DNA from: an uncultured Erysipelotrichaceae bacterium
GTDB taxonomy: Bacteria; Bacillota_I; Bacilli_A; Erysipelotrichales; Erysipelotrichaceae
Assembly: GCA_905201565.1 (NCBI GenBank)
Contig: CAJKOS010000114.1
Coordinates: 1-6,033 of the forward strand
Reading direction: 5' to 3'
DNA length: 6,033 nucleotides
A program made the position numbers and the translations under genes. Of this stretch, positions 1 to 4,799 are shown piece by piece; the first letter of the stretch is position 1; every line of letters begins with the position of its first letter. Under the pieces are notes generated by a model. The model was not told where the DNA came from, searched no databases, and saw nothing but the letters and a program-made list of their open reading frames with translations.

Positions 1-57
1 CCATCCGCTTCTTCTGAGAAGCAGTATGATTTGGTTTGTTCTTCTGCAGACGAATAA
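1..57 (+). CDS. Possible 3' end of an upstream gene (very uncertain)
   Basis: The first forward frame is open from the window edge to a TAA at 55-57 and would give the C-terminal 18 residues of an upstream protein, ending in SSADE. A second forward frame is also open, from base 2 to a TAA at 110-112, and nothing in the sequence chooses between them. So short a stretch is easily open by chance. It is listed only because the window begins here. Confidence 0.15.
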   Translation, partial: PSASSEKQYDLVCSSADE

Positions 58-227
58 ACACTGCTCGCTACATGTATGTTTTTTGCTGTTTGAATTATTG
101 TATACTCTTTAATGTATATAGACTGATACTTTTTCATTCGAAATCAGTTCATTGATCATCTGGCAAATAACATTTCTGAATATGATAAAGATAAGAAAGA
201 ATACCAAAATAACGGAGGTTCTTGTTC
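58..227 (+). promoter_or_regulatory. AT-rich leader region before the exported-protein genes, candidate promoter
   Basis: No gene is seen here. Two -10-like hexamers stand in the AT-rich part, TATACT at 101-106 and TATATA at 115-120. They overlap a small dyad (TATAC at 101-105 against GTATA at 114-118). No -35 element sits at normal spacing from either: TTGAAT at 90-95 is 19 bp before the second. A third candidate, TATGAT at 181-186, also lacks a -35 partner. A promoter for the gene at 228 must lie here or further upstream, but its exact place is not decided by the sequence. Confidence 0.25.
214..218 (+). promoter_or_regulatory. Ribosome binding site GGAGG for the first exported-protein gene
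   Basis: GGAGG ends 9 nt before the ATG at 228 but only 3 nt before the in-frame TTG at 222. This spacing favours ATG 228 as the start and removes two residues from the longest open frame. Confidence 0.8.
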
Positions 228-653
228 ATGAAAAGAATAATGAGTGCTTTCTTAGCATTAATGCTAACATTTTCTTGCACGATTGTTGCACAAGCTGAAG
301 TTACCAACAATCCCTCGACTTCTGTCACTACTTCTCCTAGAGAGATATTGAGCGTGACTTCAGATCTCCAATCTATCCATTCTTCTGGTGGAGTTGTTAT
401 CATTTCCATCAGATATACATATTCCTATGAACCGTCTAATGTAACCAGAAAATATATTACCGGTATACAATATGGAACAATCAAGAGTTGGGATGGATGG
501 CATTATGTAAGCAATTTAAGTGTAAATGTAATGGGTACAACATATGCGAATAACAGACAGATTGCTTACATCCCGGTATCATATAATGCAGGATTGGGAT
601 CAGGGACTCCATTTACGGTTTATGACACTTTGATTCTGAGTGTGTATGGCTGA
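228..653 (+). CDS. Secreted protein of unknown function with N-terminal signal peptide
   Basis: This gene encodes 141 residues that I do not recognise as a known family. The N-terminus has basic residues (MKR), a hydrophobic core at about residues 5-20 and an AQA signal-peptidase I site at 21-23, so the mature protein would start at Glu24 with about 118 residues. Residues 24-45 are rich in Ser, Thr, Asn and Pro. From about 55 to the end the pattern is alternating polar/hydrophobic, as in beta strands, with an aromatic cluster SWDGWHY at 87-93 and no cysteine in the mature part. The lipoprotein gene starts 15 nt after the stop, so the two are probably co-transcribed. Residues 69-119 align ungapped with residues 98-148 of that lipoprotein (PSN, YI-GIQ, Y--N-QI and PV shared). 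All five Arg codons are AGA. That it is a gene is well supported; its function is unknown. Confidence 0.8.
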   Translation: MKRIMSAFLALMLTFSCTIVAQAEVTNNPSTSVTTSPREILSVTSDLQSIHSSGGVVIISIRYTYSYEPSNVTRKYITGIQYGTIKSWDGWHYVSNLSVNVMGTTYANNRQIAYIPVSYNAGLGSGTPFTVYDTLILSVYG

Positions 654-668
654 GAAAAGAAGTCTCAT

Positions 669-1196
669 ATGATCGCCTCTAAATCGATATCAATTGCACT
701 GATGGGATTCCTGTTAATAGTTTTGCCTGGATGCAATGATAACTCCACTATCTCAACAACATCACCTAGTTCATCCTCGCAACCTTCACAATCTCCTGAA
801 ACTGCAAATGAAAATGAAGAAATAGAAACTCTGGAAGGCACTTTGGATCTTGATAATAAAACGTATACTATCCATTATCAGGAAGAGTTTGACAAGGGAA
901 ACGGTGAAACCACAGACTTTGCAGTCACAATCACGTATGAGCTATCATTAGAAAAGCAACCGTCAAATGAATCCGGATACTATATTTACGGAATACAAGA
1001 AATAGACAGATCCTTCACCCCAGAAGAGTATCTATTCTTCGATAACGGGATAACTTCATCAGACCTGCAATATGAAGAAAATCATCAAATTGTGAAATTC
1101 CCTGTGGAATTCAAAATCGTACAAACTGACTATACATTGAGTTCAGCAGTCAGGCAGAGTATTCAAAAATTCATTGTTGTCATAGATTTGACGTAA
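669..1196 (+). CDS. Predicted lipoprotein of unknown function, paralogue of the preceding secreted protein
   Basis: The product is 175 residues long. It has a hydrophobic N-terminus ending in LPGC at residues 19-22, a lipobox with Pro at -2 (less usual). Signal peptidase II would cleave before Cys22, leaving a lipid-anchored protein on the outer face of the membrane. Residues 23-47 form a Ser/Thr/Pro/Gln-rich flexible tether, followed by an acidic stretch (NENEEIE at 48-54). From about 57 onward it looks like a beta-rich globular domain. Residues 98-148 match residues 69-119 of the upstream protein without gaps. The only mature cysteine is the anchor. The ribosome site is weak, a purine run at 654-662 right after the upstream stop, which suggests translation partly coupled to that gene. 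Codon use (ATA frequent, AAA 5 of 7 Lys, AGA/AGG for Arg) resembles the upstream gene. No enzymatic motif is visible; a cell-surface binding or immunity-like role would be a guess. Confidence 0.8.
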   Translation: MIASKSISIALMGFLLIVLPGCNDNSTISTTSPSSSSQPSQSPETANENEEIETLEGTLDLDNKTYTIHYQEEFDKGNGETTDFAVTITYELSLEKQPSNESGYYIYGIQEIDRSFTPEEYLFFDNGITSSDLQYEENHQIVKFPVEFKIVQTDYTLSSAVRQSIQKFIVVIDLT

Positions 1197-1262
1197 GCAA
1201 TGCATAATCTATACCCGTGCAAAACAAAAAAAGTGTCCCAGATTTTAGATCATGGTGAACTG

Positions 1263-1288
1263 AAAAAGGACAGCGCTTGCTGTCCTTT
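1263..1288 (-). terminator. Rho-independent terminator of glnN, possibly bidirectional
   Basis: There is a perfect 10-bp stem (1265-1274 with 1279-1288, arms AAAGGACAGC and GCTGTCCTTT) around a GCTT loop. On the - strand it is followed by TTTTT (1267-1263), a good terminator five bases past the glnN stop. On the + strand the tail is only TTTGTTG, so it may also stop the convergent lipoprotein transcript, but less efficiently. No other terminator is seen between 1197 and 1262. Confidence 0.85.
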
Positions 1289-1292
1289 GTTG

Positions 1293-3386
1293 CTAGATAC
1301 GGAATAACATGTCTTCGTAGAGTGGTACTTCATAATAACGAGGGGAAGAGATCTTTTCGTATGTATCAATGGATTTTCTGAGGTCTTCCATCATTGGAGA
1401 AATCTCATAATACAGAGCATATCCGATTTCGTACATCGTTTTCTTTGTCAGTACCTTTTCATAGCGTGCTTCCATGGCTTTGAGCTTGTCATAGACAGCA
1501 TCGATGAGGTTTCCGATGGTTGTGACTCTTGTGGTCAGGTAGCGTGGGGCATCTTTGCCACAGGCATTGTTTGCTTCGGCATAGGATTTGAGTTCTTCCA
1601 TCATTGCCGGAAGGATGTCCTTTCTTGTGACTTCCATGAGGGTTCTTACTTCAATGCCCTTGATCTGGACATATTGTTCTTCCATGATTGCTTCATTTGC
1701 CTTGATTTCTTTTTCGGAGAAGATGCCAAGGTGAGTGAAGAGGTTGACAACTTGTTTGTCTTCAAGAATCTTTGTGGATTCAATATAGGATTTGACAGAA
1801 GGGAGACCTCTTCTTTCAGCTTCCTTAGGCCATTCAGTAGAATAGCCATCACCAGAGAAGAGCACTCTCTTGTGGTTGTGAATGATTTCCCGGCAGATGC
1901 TTAATGCCTTCTTGCGGATGTCCTGCAGGTATTTGATACCTTCGAGGTTGTCCGCAATTTCATTGAGGGATTCTGCCATGATGGCATTGAGCACAATGTT
2001 TGGCAGTGCTGCGCTCATAGATGAGCCCAGCATTCTAAATTCGAATTTATTGCCGGTGAAAGCGACCGGAGATGTGCGGTTGCGGTCGGTGTTGTCATGC
2101 GGCACATAGGCAAGACCATTGACTGGATTGAAGTCGGGTTTTGGTTCGTTCTTTCCTTTCTGGGAAGGATGATCCTGGTAGAGGCTGTATAATACATCTT
2201 CAATATAGCTGCCCATATAGATGGAAATGATGGCTGGTGGGGCTTCGTTAGCACCAAGGCGGAAGTCATTTCCTGCCGAGCTTGCACTCATTCTGAGCAG
2301 TAATGGATAGGTGTCAACGGCTTTGATGAAGGCACAGACAAAGACGAGGAACCGGATGTTTTCAGCCGGTTTGTCACCTGGCGCAAACAGATTCTGTCCA
2401 TTGTCGGTGATGATGGAATAGTTGTTGTGTTTGCCGGAACCGTTGATGCCTGCAAACGGTTTTTCATGAAGCAGGCAGGCAAGGCCATGTTTTTCAGCAG
2501 TTCTTCTCAGAATATCCATGACCAGAAGGTTCTGGTCAATAGCTACATTGCAGTCACCAAATACCGGTGCCAGTTCAAACTGACCAGGTGCTACTTCATT
2601 GTGTTCAGTTTTGGCATAGATGCCCAGCTTCCAGAGTTCTTCATTGACTTCTTTCATGAATGCCGCAACTTTATTCGGAATGGCGCCAAAATAGTGGTCG
2701 GAAAGTTCCTGTCCCTTTGGTGGGAAAACACCAAACAGTGTCCTTCCTGTCAGGAAGAGGTCAAGGCGCTTTTCGAAGTACTTGCGGTCAATCAGGAAGT
2801 ATTCCTGTTCAAGACCAATAGAGGGACGGCACTGTTTGACTTCCTTGTCACCAAACAGGTTGACGACACGGGTTGCGGCTTCGCTCAGCACCCGGATGGA
2901 TTTCAATAATGGTTCCTTGCGGTCCAGCGCTTCACCGTTATAGGAAACAAATACCGTAGGAATGCACAGAACATTGTCCCGGATGAAAGCCGGAGAAGTC
3001 ACATCCCAGTATGTGTAGCCGCGTGCTTCAAATGTGGCACGAAGACCACCGGAAGGGAATGATGAAGCATCTGGTTCACCTTTGATTAACATCTTTCCTG
3101 AGAATCTTGAAATTGGCAGGTTGTTGCTGTCGGGTTCAATGAAGGAGTCATGCTTCTCAGCTGTTCCACCAGTCATTGGCTGAAACCAGTGGGTGAAGTG
3201 TGTGCAGCCTTTTTCCATTGCCCAGCGCTTCATGGCATGGGCGATTGCATCAGCGGTCTGACGGTCCAAAGCACCTTCGTTGGCTACGGTTTTCTTCCAT
3301 GAGTTATAAACAGGACGGGGAAGTCTTTCTTCCATCTCTTTTTCACCAAAGACGAGTGATCCAAATTCTTCAAATGGGTATTCCAT
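1293..3386 (-). CDS. glnN: Type III glutamine synthetase
   Basis: The enzyme makes glutamine from glutamate, ammonia and ATP in the cytoplasm and is the main entry of ammonia into organic nitrogen. The 697 residues fit the type III family (around 700, against about 450 for type I). Visible motifs in order: the type III N-terminal block with NNLPISRFSGKML (88-100) and FPSGGLRATFEARGY (110-124); metal-binding LEQEYF (192-197); EHNEVAPGQFELAP (261-274); HEKPF (307-311) with NGSGKHNN (315-322); RLGANEAPP (376-384); NRTSP (436-440); and KFEFRMLGSS (447-456). A long helical C-terminal region follows. ATG 3386 is chosen because AAGGAG lies 8 nt upstream and a longer in-frame start at 3431 would fall upstream of the -10 element. 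It is a single-gene unit with its own promoter and terminator. No GlnR or PII gene is adjacent. The frame is intact with all expected motifs. Confidence 0.97.
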   Translation of the reverse strand: MEYPFEEFGSLVFGEKEMEERLPRPVYNSWKKTVANEGALDRQTADAIAHAMKRWAMEKGCTHFTHWFQPMTGGTAEKHDSFIEPDSNNLPISRFSGKMLIKGEPDASSFPSGGLRATFEARGYTYWDVTSPAFIRDNVLCIPTVFVSYNGEALDRKEPLLKSIRVLSEAATRVVNLFGDKEVKQCRPSIGLEQEYFLIDRKYFEKRLDLFLTGRTLFGVFPPKGQELSDHYFGAIPNKVAAFMKEVNEELWKLGIYAKTEHNEVAPGQFELAPVFGDCNVAIDQNLLVMDILRRTAEKHGLACLLHEKPFAGINGSGKHNNYSIITDNGQNLFAPGDKPAENIRFLVFVCAFIKAVDTYPLLLRMSASSAGNDFRLGANEAPPAIISIYMGSYIEDVLYSLYQDHPSQKGKNEPKPDFNPVNGLAYVPHDNTDRNRTSPVAFTGNKFEFRMLGSSMSAALPNIVLNAIMAESLNEIADNLEGIKYLQDIRKKALSICREIIHNHKRVLFSGDGYSTEWPKEAERRGLPSVKSYIESTKILEDKQVVNLFTHLGIFSEKEIKANEAIMEEQYVQIKGIEVRTLMEVTRKDILPAMMEELKSYAEANNACGKDAPRYLTTRVTTIGNLIDAVYDKLKAMEARYEKVLTKKTMYEIGYALYYEISPMMEDLRKSIDTYEKISSPRYYEVPLYEDMLFRI

Positions 3387-3394
3387 ACATTTTT

Positions 3395-3400
3395 CTCCTT
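3395..3400 (-). promoter_or_regulatory. Ribosome binding site AAGGAG of glnN
   Basis: AAGGAG read on the - strand stands 8 nt before ATG 3386 and fixes that start. An out-of-frame ATG at 3390 is only 4 nt from the site and reads into a stop within a few codons. Confidence 0.85.
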
Positions 3401-3412
3401 TTCTATGCGACA

Positions 3413-3441
3413 AGAATAGTACAAATTGCATATGATGACAA
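3413..3441 (-). promoter_or_regulatory. Sigma-A type promoter of glnN
   Basis: On the - strand TTGTCA (3441-3436, five of six consensus bases) and TATTCT (3418-3413, four of six) are separated by exactly 17 bp. Transcription would begin near 3406, giving a leader of about 20 nt that holds little besides the ribosome site. This leaves no room for a riboswitch or attenuator, so control is expected from upstream DNA sites. Confidence 0.75.
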
Positions 3442-3450
3442 GAAAAAAAT

Positions 3451-3552
3451 CGGAAAAATGGAATTTAAAATGAGAAAAATGACCAAATAGTGAAATTTAA
3501 ACCGAAAAAACGGAATTTAAATTTGATTTTTAGTCCAAAAACTGAAATTAAT
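3451..3552 (-). repeat. Four imperfect direct repeats upstream of the glnN promoter, possible regulator array
   Basis: Four copies of a sequence close to CC(A/G)AAAAA-(C/T)GGAATTTAAA, as read on the + strand, lie at 3451-3469, 3483-3501, 3502-3521 and 3535-3552. Copies two and three abut. The shared 3' core (ATTTAAA or its variant) starts at 3463, 3495, 3515 and 3547, steps of 32, 20 and 32 bp. The array begins about 10 bp upstream of the -35 element and stops just before the terminator of the preceding gene, so it fills the glnN control region. It does not match the GlnR/TnrA box (TGTNA-N7-TNACA). Either multiple binding sites for a regulator or a phased A-tract curve would fit. Confidence 0.6.
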
Positions 3553-3557
3553 TTGTG

Positions 3558-3585
3558 AAAAGAAAAGCAGATGTTTCCATCTGCT
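3558..3585 (-). terminator. Rho-independent terminator after the NifU-domain gene
   Basis: Read on the - strand, AGCAGATG and CATCTGCT (3585-3578 and 3573-3566) form an 8-bp stem closed by a GAAA tetraloop, followed by TTTTCTTTT (3566-3558). It starts two bases past the stop codon at 3588 and separates this operon from glnN. Confidence 0.9.
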
Positions 3586-3587
3586 CA

Positions 3588-3875
3588 TCAATAGTAATAT
3601 GGTGTGACCGGTGTTCCGGCAAGAACGACGCGCATGACTTCCGGTACCTCATCTACCACAAGGGCTTCAACACCTTCGCTGATATCGGTACTTGCCATCA
3701 TACATCCTGCACATGCCCCGATCATTTCTACTGTGGCAATGCCACCTTCATAATCCACAAGGACGACATCTCCGCCTTCTGCCTGGATGTATGGGCGGAT
3801 TTTGTTAAGCGTATGTTCAATGCGCGCCATAATGTCCTTTTTCTTTTCTTCTGTCAATGTTTTCTCTTCAGACAT
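3588..3875 (-). CDS. NifU C-terminal-domain protein, Fe-S cluster scaffold or carrier
   Basis: This 95-residue protein consists essentially of the NifU C-terminal (Nfu) domain. It carries EGGDVVLVDYEGGIATVEMIG at about 33-53 and the cluster-binding CAGC at 55-58 (C55-x-x-C58), then a helix (STDISEGVEALV) and a short tail ending in YYY. Family members of this size bind or pass on a [4Fe-4S] cluster in the cytoplasm through a dimer sharing the two CxxC motifs. Length fits stand-alone Firmicute members such as YutI. AGAGGT lies 7 nt before ATG 3875. It begins 17 nt after the stop of the YuiD-like gene and is likely read from the same promoter; a terminator follows its stop directly. No other Fe-S assembly gene is in the window, so its targets cannot be told. 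Confidence 0.93.
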   Translation of the reverse strand: MSEEKTLTEEKKKDIMARIEHTLNKIRPYIQAEGGDVVLVDYEGGIATVEMIGACAGCMMASTDISEGVEALVVDEVPEVMRVVLAGTPVTPYYY

Positions 3876-3892
3876 TGCGATTACCTCTTTTT

Positions 3893-4363
3893 CTAACTAA
3901 TCAGATTGAACAGCAGGGCGATGATCAGACCGATCAGAATACCACCGATACATTCGATCCACCTGTGTCCAAGGACCTGCTTGACGCGGGTGTGATAGAT
4001 AGGATCTTCGAATTTCACATCCGTCTGTTTTTGTATGTCCTTGATCAATTGTTGCGTAATTTTGATATTTTGTCCACTATAATACCTCACATTCGCAGCA
4101 TCGTAGACGACAATGCAGGCAAGTGCCATCGTCACCGCAAAGATCGTGGAATTGAAACTTTCACGGATGCCAACCGAAAGGGCAAGTGCTGATACCATTG
4201 CACTATGCGATGAAGGAAAACCACCGGAATCCTTGACGAGGTTCCATTTCCATTCTCTGTGCACTAACCAGTAAAAGACAGGTTTGAGAAACTGTGCGAG
4301 GACTGCTGAGACGATAGCAGACCAGAATGGATACATTTCATAAACGCCATATGTAGATTTCAT
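3893..4363 (-). CDS. yuiD: YuiD-like divergent PAP2 family membrane protein (DUF212)
   Basis: The product is 156 residues and membrane-embedded. It matches the divergent PAP2 (acid phosphatase/vanadium haloperoxidase-related) family, known from Bacillus YuiD and plant homologues, whose biochemical role is not settled. The order of motifs is typical: an N-terminal hydrophobic helix (12-33) with QFLKP, then SGGFPSSHSA (46-55), a second membrane segment (about 72-88) running into DAANVRYYSGQ (88-98), and LGHRWIECIGGILIG (131-145) in the last segment. SxxHS and the late GH resemble the PAP2 phosphatase signature. ATG 4363 is preceded by GGAG at 7 nt. Another Met at residue 10 has no better site. 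It is first gene of a two-gene operon with the NifU-domain gene, divergent from the S1-domain gene. Confidence 0.93.
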   Translation of the reverse strand: MKSTYGVYEMYPFWSAIVSAVLAQFLKPVFYWLVHREWKWNLVKDSGGFPSSHSAMVSALALSVGIRESFNSTIFAVTMALACIVVYDAANVRYYSGQNIKITQQLIKDIQKQTDVKFEDPIYHTRVKQVLGHRWIECIGGILIGLIIALLFNLIS

Positions 4364-4381
4364 AACTTAACTCCATTCCAA

Positions 4382-4410
4382 AGTATAGCACATGGGTAAC
4401 CTGCAGTGTT
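4382..4410 (-). promoter_or_regulatory. Promoter of the yuiD-nifU operon (extended -10)
   Basis: On the - strand TGCTATACT (4390-4382) is an extended -10 element, TGn plus TATACT. No good -35 is visible at 4405-4410, as is common for extended -10 promoters. Transcription would start near 4375, leaving a leader of only about 12 nt with the GGAG at 4374-4371 almost at its 5' end. Confidence 0.55.
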
Positions 4411-4415
4411 ATAAT
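4387..4415 (+). promoter_or_regulatory. Promoter of the yugI-pgi operon (extended -10)
   Basis: TGTTATAAT (4407-4415) is a perfect extended -10. At 17 bp upstream stands AGCACA (4387-4392), matching the -35 consensus at three of six bases. The start of transcription would be near 4421-4423, so the leader would be about 8-10 nt. The promoter overlaps the divergent one on the - strand. Confidence 0.6.
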
Positions 4416-4430
4416 CATTTTGGAGCACGC

Positions 4431-4799
4431 ATGACTTATAAGACAGGACAAATTGTAGAAGGAAAAGTGACAGGTATTCAGCCATATGGTGCATTTGTGG
4501 CATTGGATGGTCATACCAGTGGTCTGATTCACATCTCTGAGATATCGGATGGTTTTGTCAAAGACATTGAACGGTATGTCAGAGTTGGTGATACGGTGAG
4601 GGTCAAGATCATCGATTTTGATACCCGCCTGAATCAGGCAAAGCTTTCTCTCAAAGCCCTGCACAAGTCACGTGTACGAAATCGCCGCAGGCAGGTTGTT
4701 TCCAAGGCAACGATGCCTTCTGGCAGAATAGGTTTTCGCACAATCGAAGAAAACATGAATCGATGGATTGCACAAGCACAGGAGGAAATGAAAAAATGA
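4431..4799 (+). CDS. yugI: S1-domain RNA-binding protein of the YugI / GSP13 / CvfD family
   Basis: This 122-residue protein has one S1 (OB-fold) RNA-binding domain at about residues 5-75: GQIVEGKVTGIQPYGAF, then GLIHISEIS (31-39), VRVGDTVRVKIIDFD and KLSLKAL. A very basic segment follows (HKSRVRNRRRQ, 78-88) and an amphipathic end (GFRTIEENMNRWIAQA, 101-116) typical of this family. Homologues in Bacillus (general stress protein 13) and Streptococcus (CvfD) associate with ribosomes or act in post-transcriptional stress control; that role here is by homology. ATG 4431 with GGAG 5 nt upstream is chosen; the in-frame ATG at 4392 lies upstream of the -10 element and would not be transcribed from that promoter. 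The stop overlaps the pgi start (ATGA). Lysine codons are 5 AAA and 5 AAG. Confidence 0.93.
   Translation: MTYKTGQIVEGKVTGIQPYGAFVALDGHTSGLIHISEISDGFVKDIERYVRVGDTVRVKIIDFDTRLNQAKLSLKALHKSRVRNRRRQVVSKATMPSGRIGFRTIEENMNRWIAQAQEEMKK
4780..4785 (+). promoter_or_regulatory. Ribosome binding site AGGAGG of pgi inside the yugI end
   Basis: AGGAGG lies 10 nt before ATG 4796 and 13 nt before ATG 4799, all within the last codons of the S1-domain gene. The spacing favours ATG 4796, but either tandem ATG is possible. Confidence 0.75.

Noticed and set aside
65..84. ACATGTATG followed by a T-run, considered as a terminator for an upstream gene
   Set aside because: The possible stem is only 4 bp with a 2-base loop, too weak for a terminator.
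149..409. 86-codon open frame on the - strand across the leader and start of the secreted-protein gene
   Set aside because: It crosses the ribosome site and signal-peptide region of a better-supported gene and has no recognisable domain.
1226..1260. Weak hairpin CCAGAT...ATCATGG between the lipoprotein gene and the glnN terminator, considered as a + strand terminator or an insertion-sequence end
   Set aside because: The stem is short with a bulge, no T-run follows, and no matching end or target duplication is seen in the window.
2427..2909. 160-codon + strand open frame inside glnN
   Set aside because: It lies wholly within the unmistakable type III glutamine synthetase in another frame, is Cys/Phe-rich without domains, and is a shadow.
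3387..3431. Longer glnN start adding 15 residues
   Set aside because: The extension has no ribosome site and its start codon lies upstream of the -10 element, while ATG 3386 has AAGGAG at 8 nt.
3421..3441. GlnR/TnrA-type operator at the glnN promoter
   Set aside because: TGTCA occurs in the -35 region but the second half TNACA is not at the required spacing.
3555..4192. Two + strand open frames opposite the NifU-domain and YuiD-like genes
   Set aside because: Both - strand genes have family motifs, ribosome sites and fitting lengths; the + strand frames have none and the first runs through the terminator.
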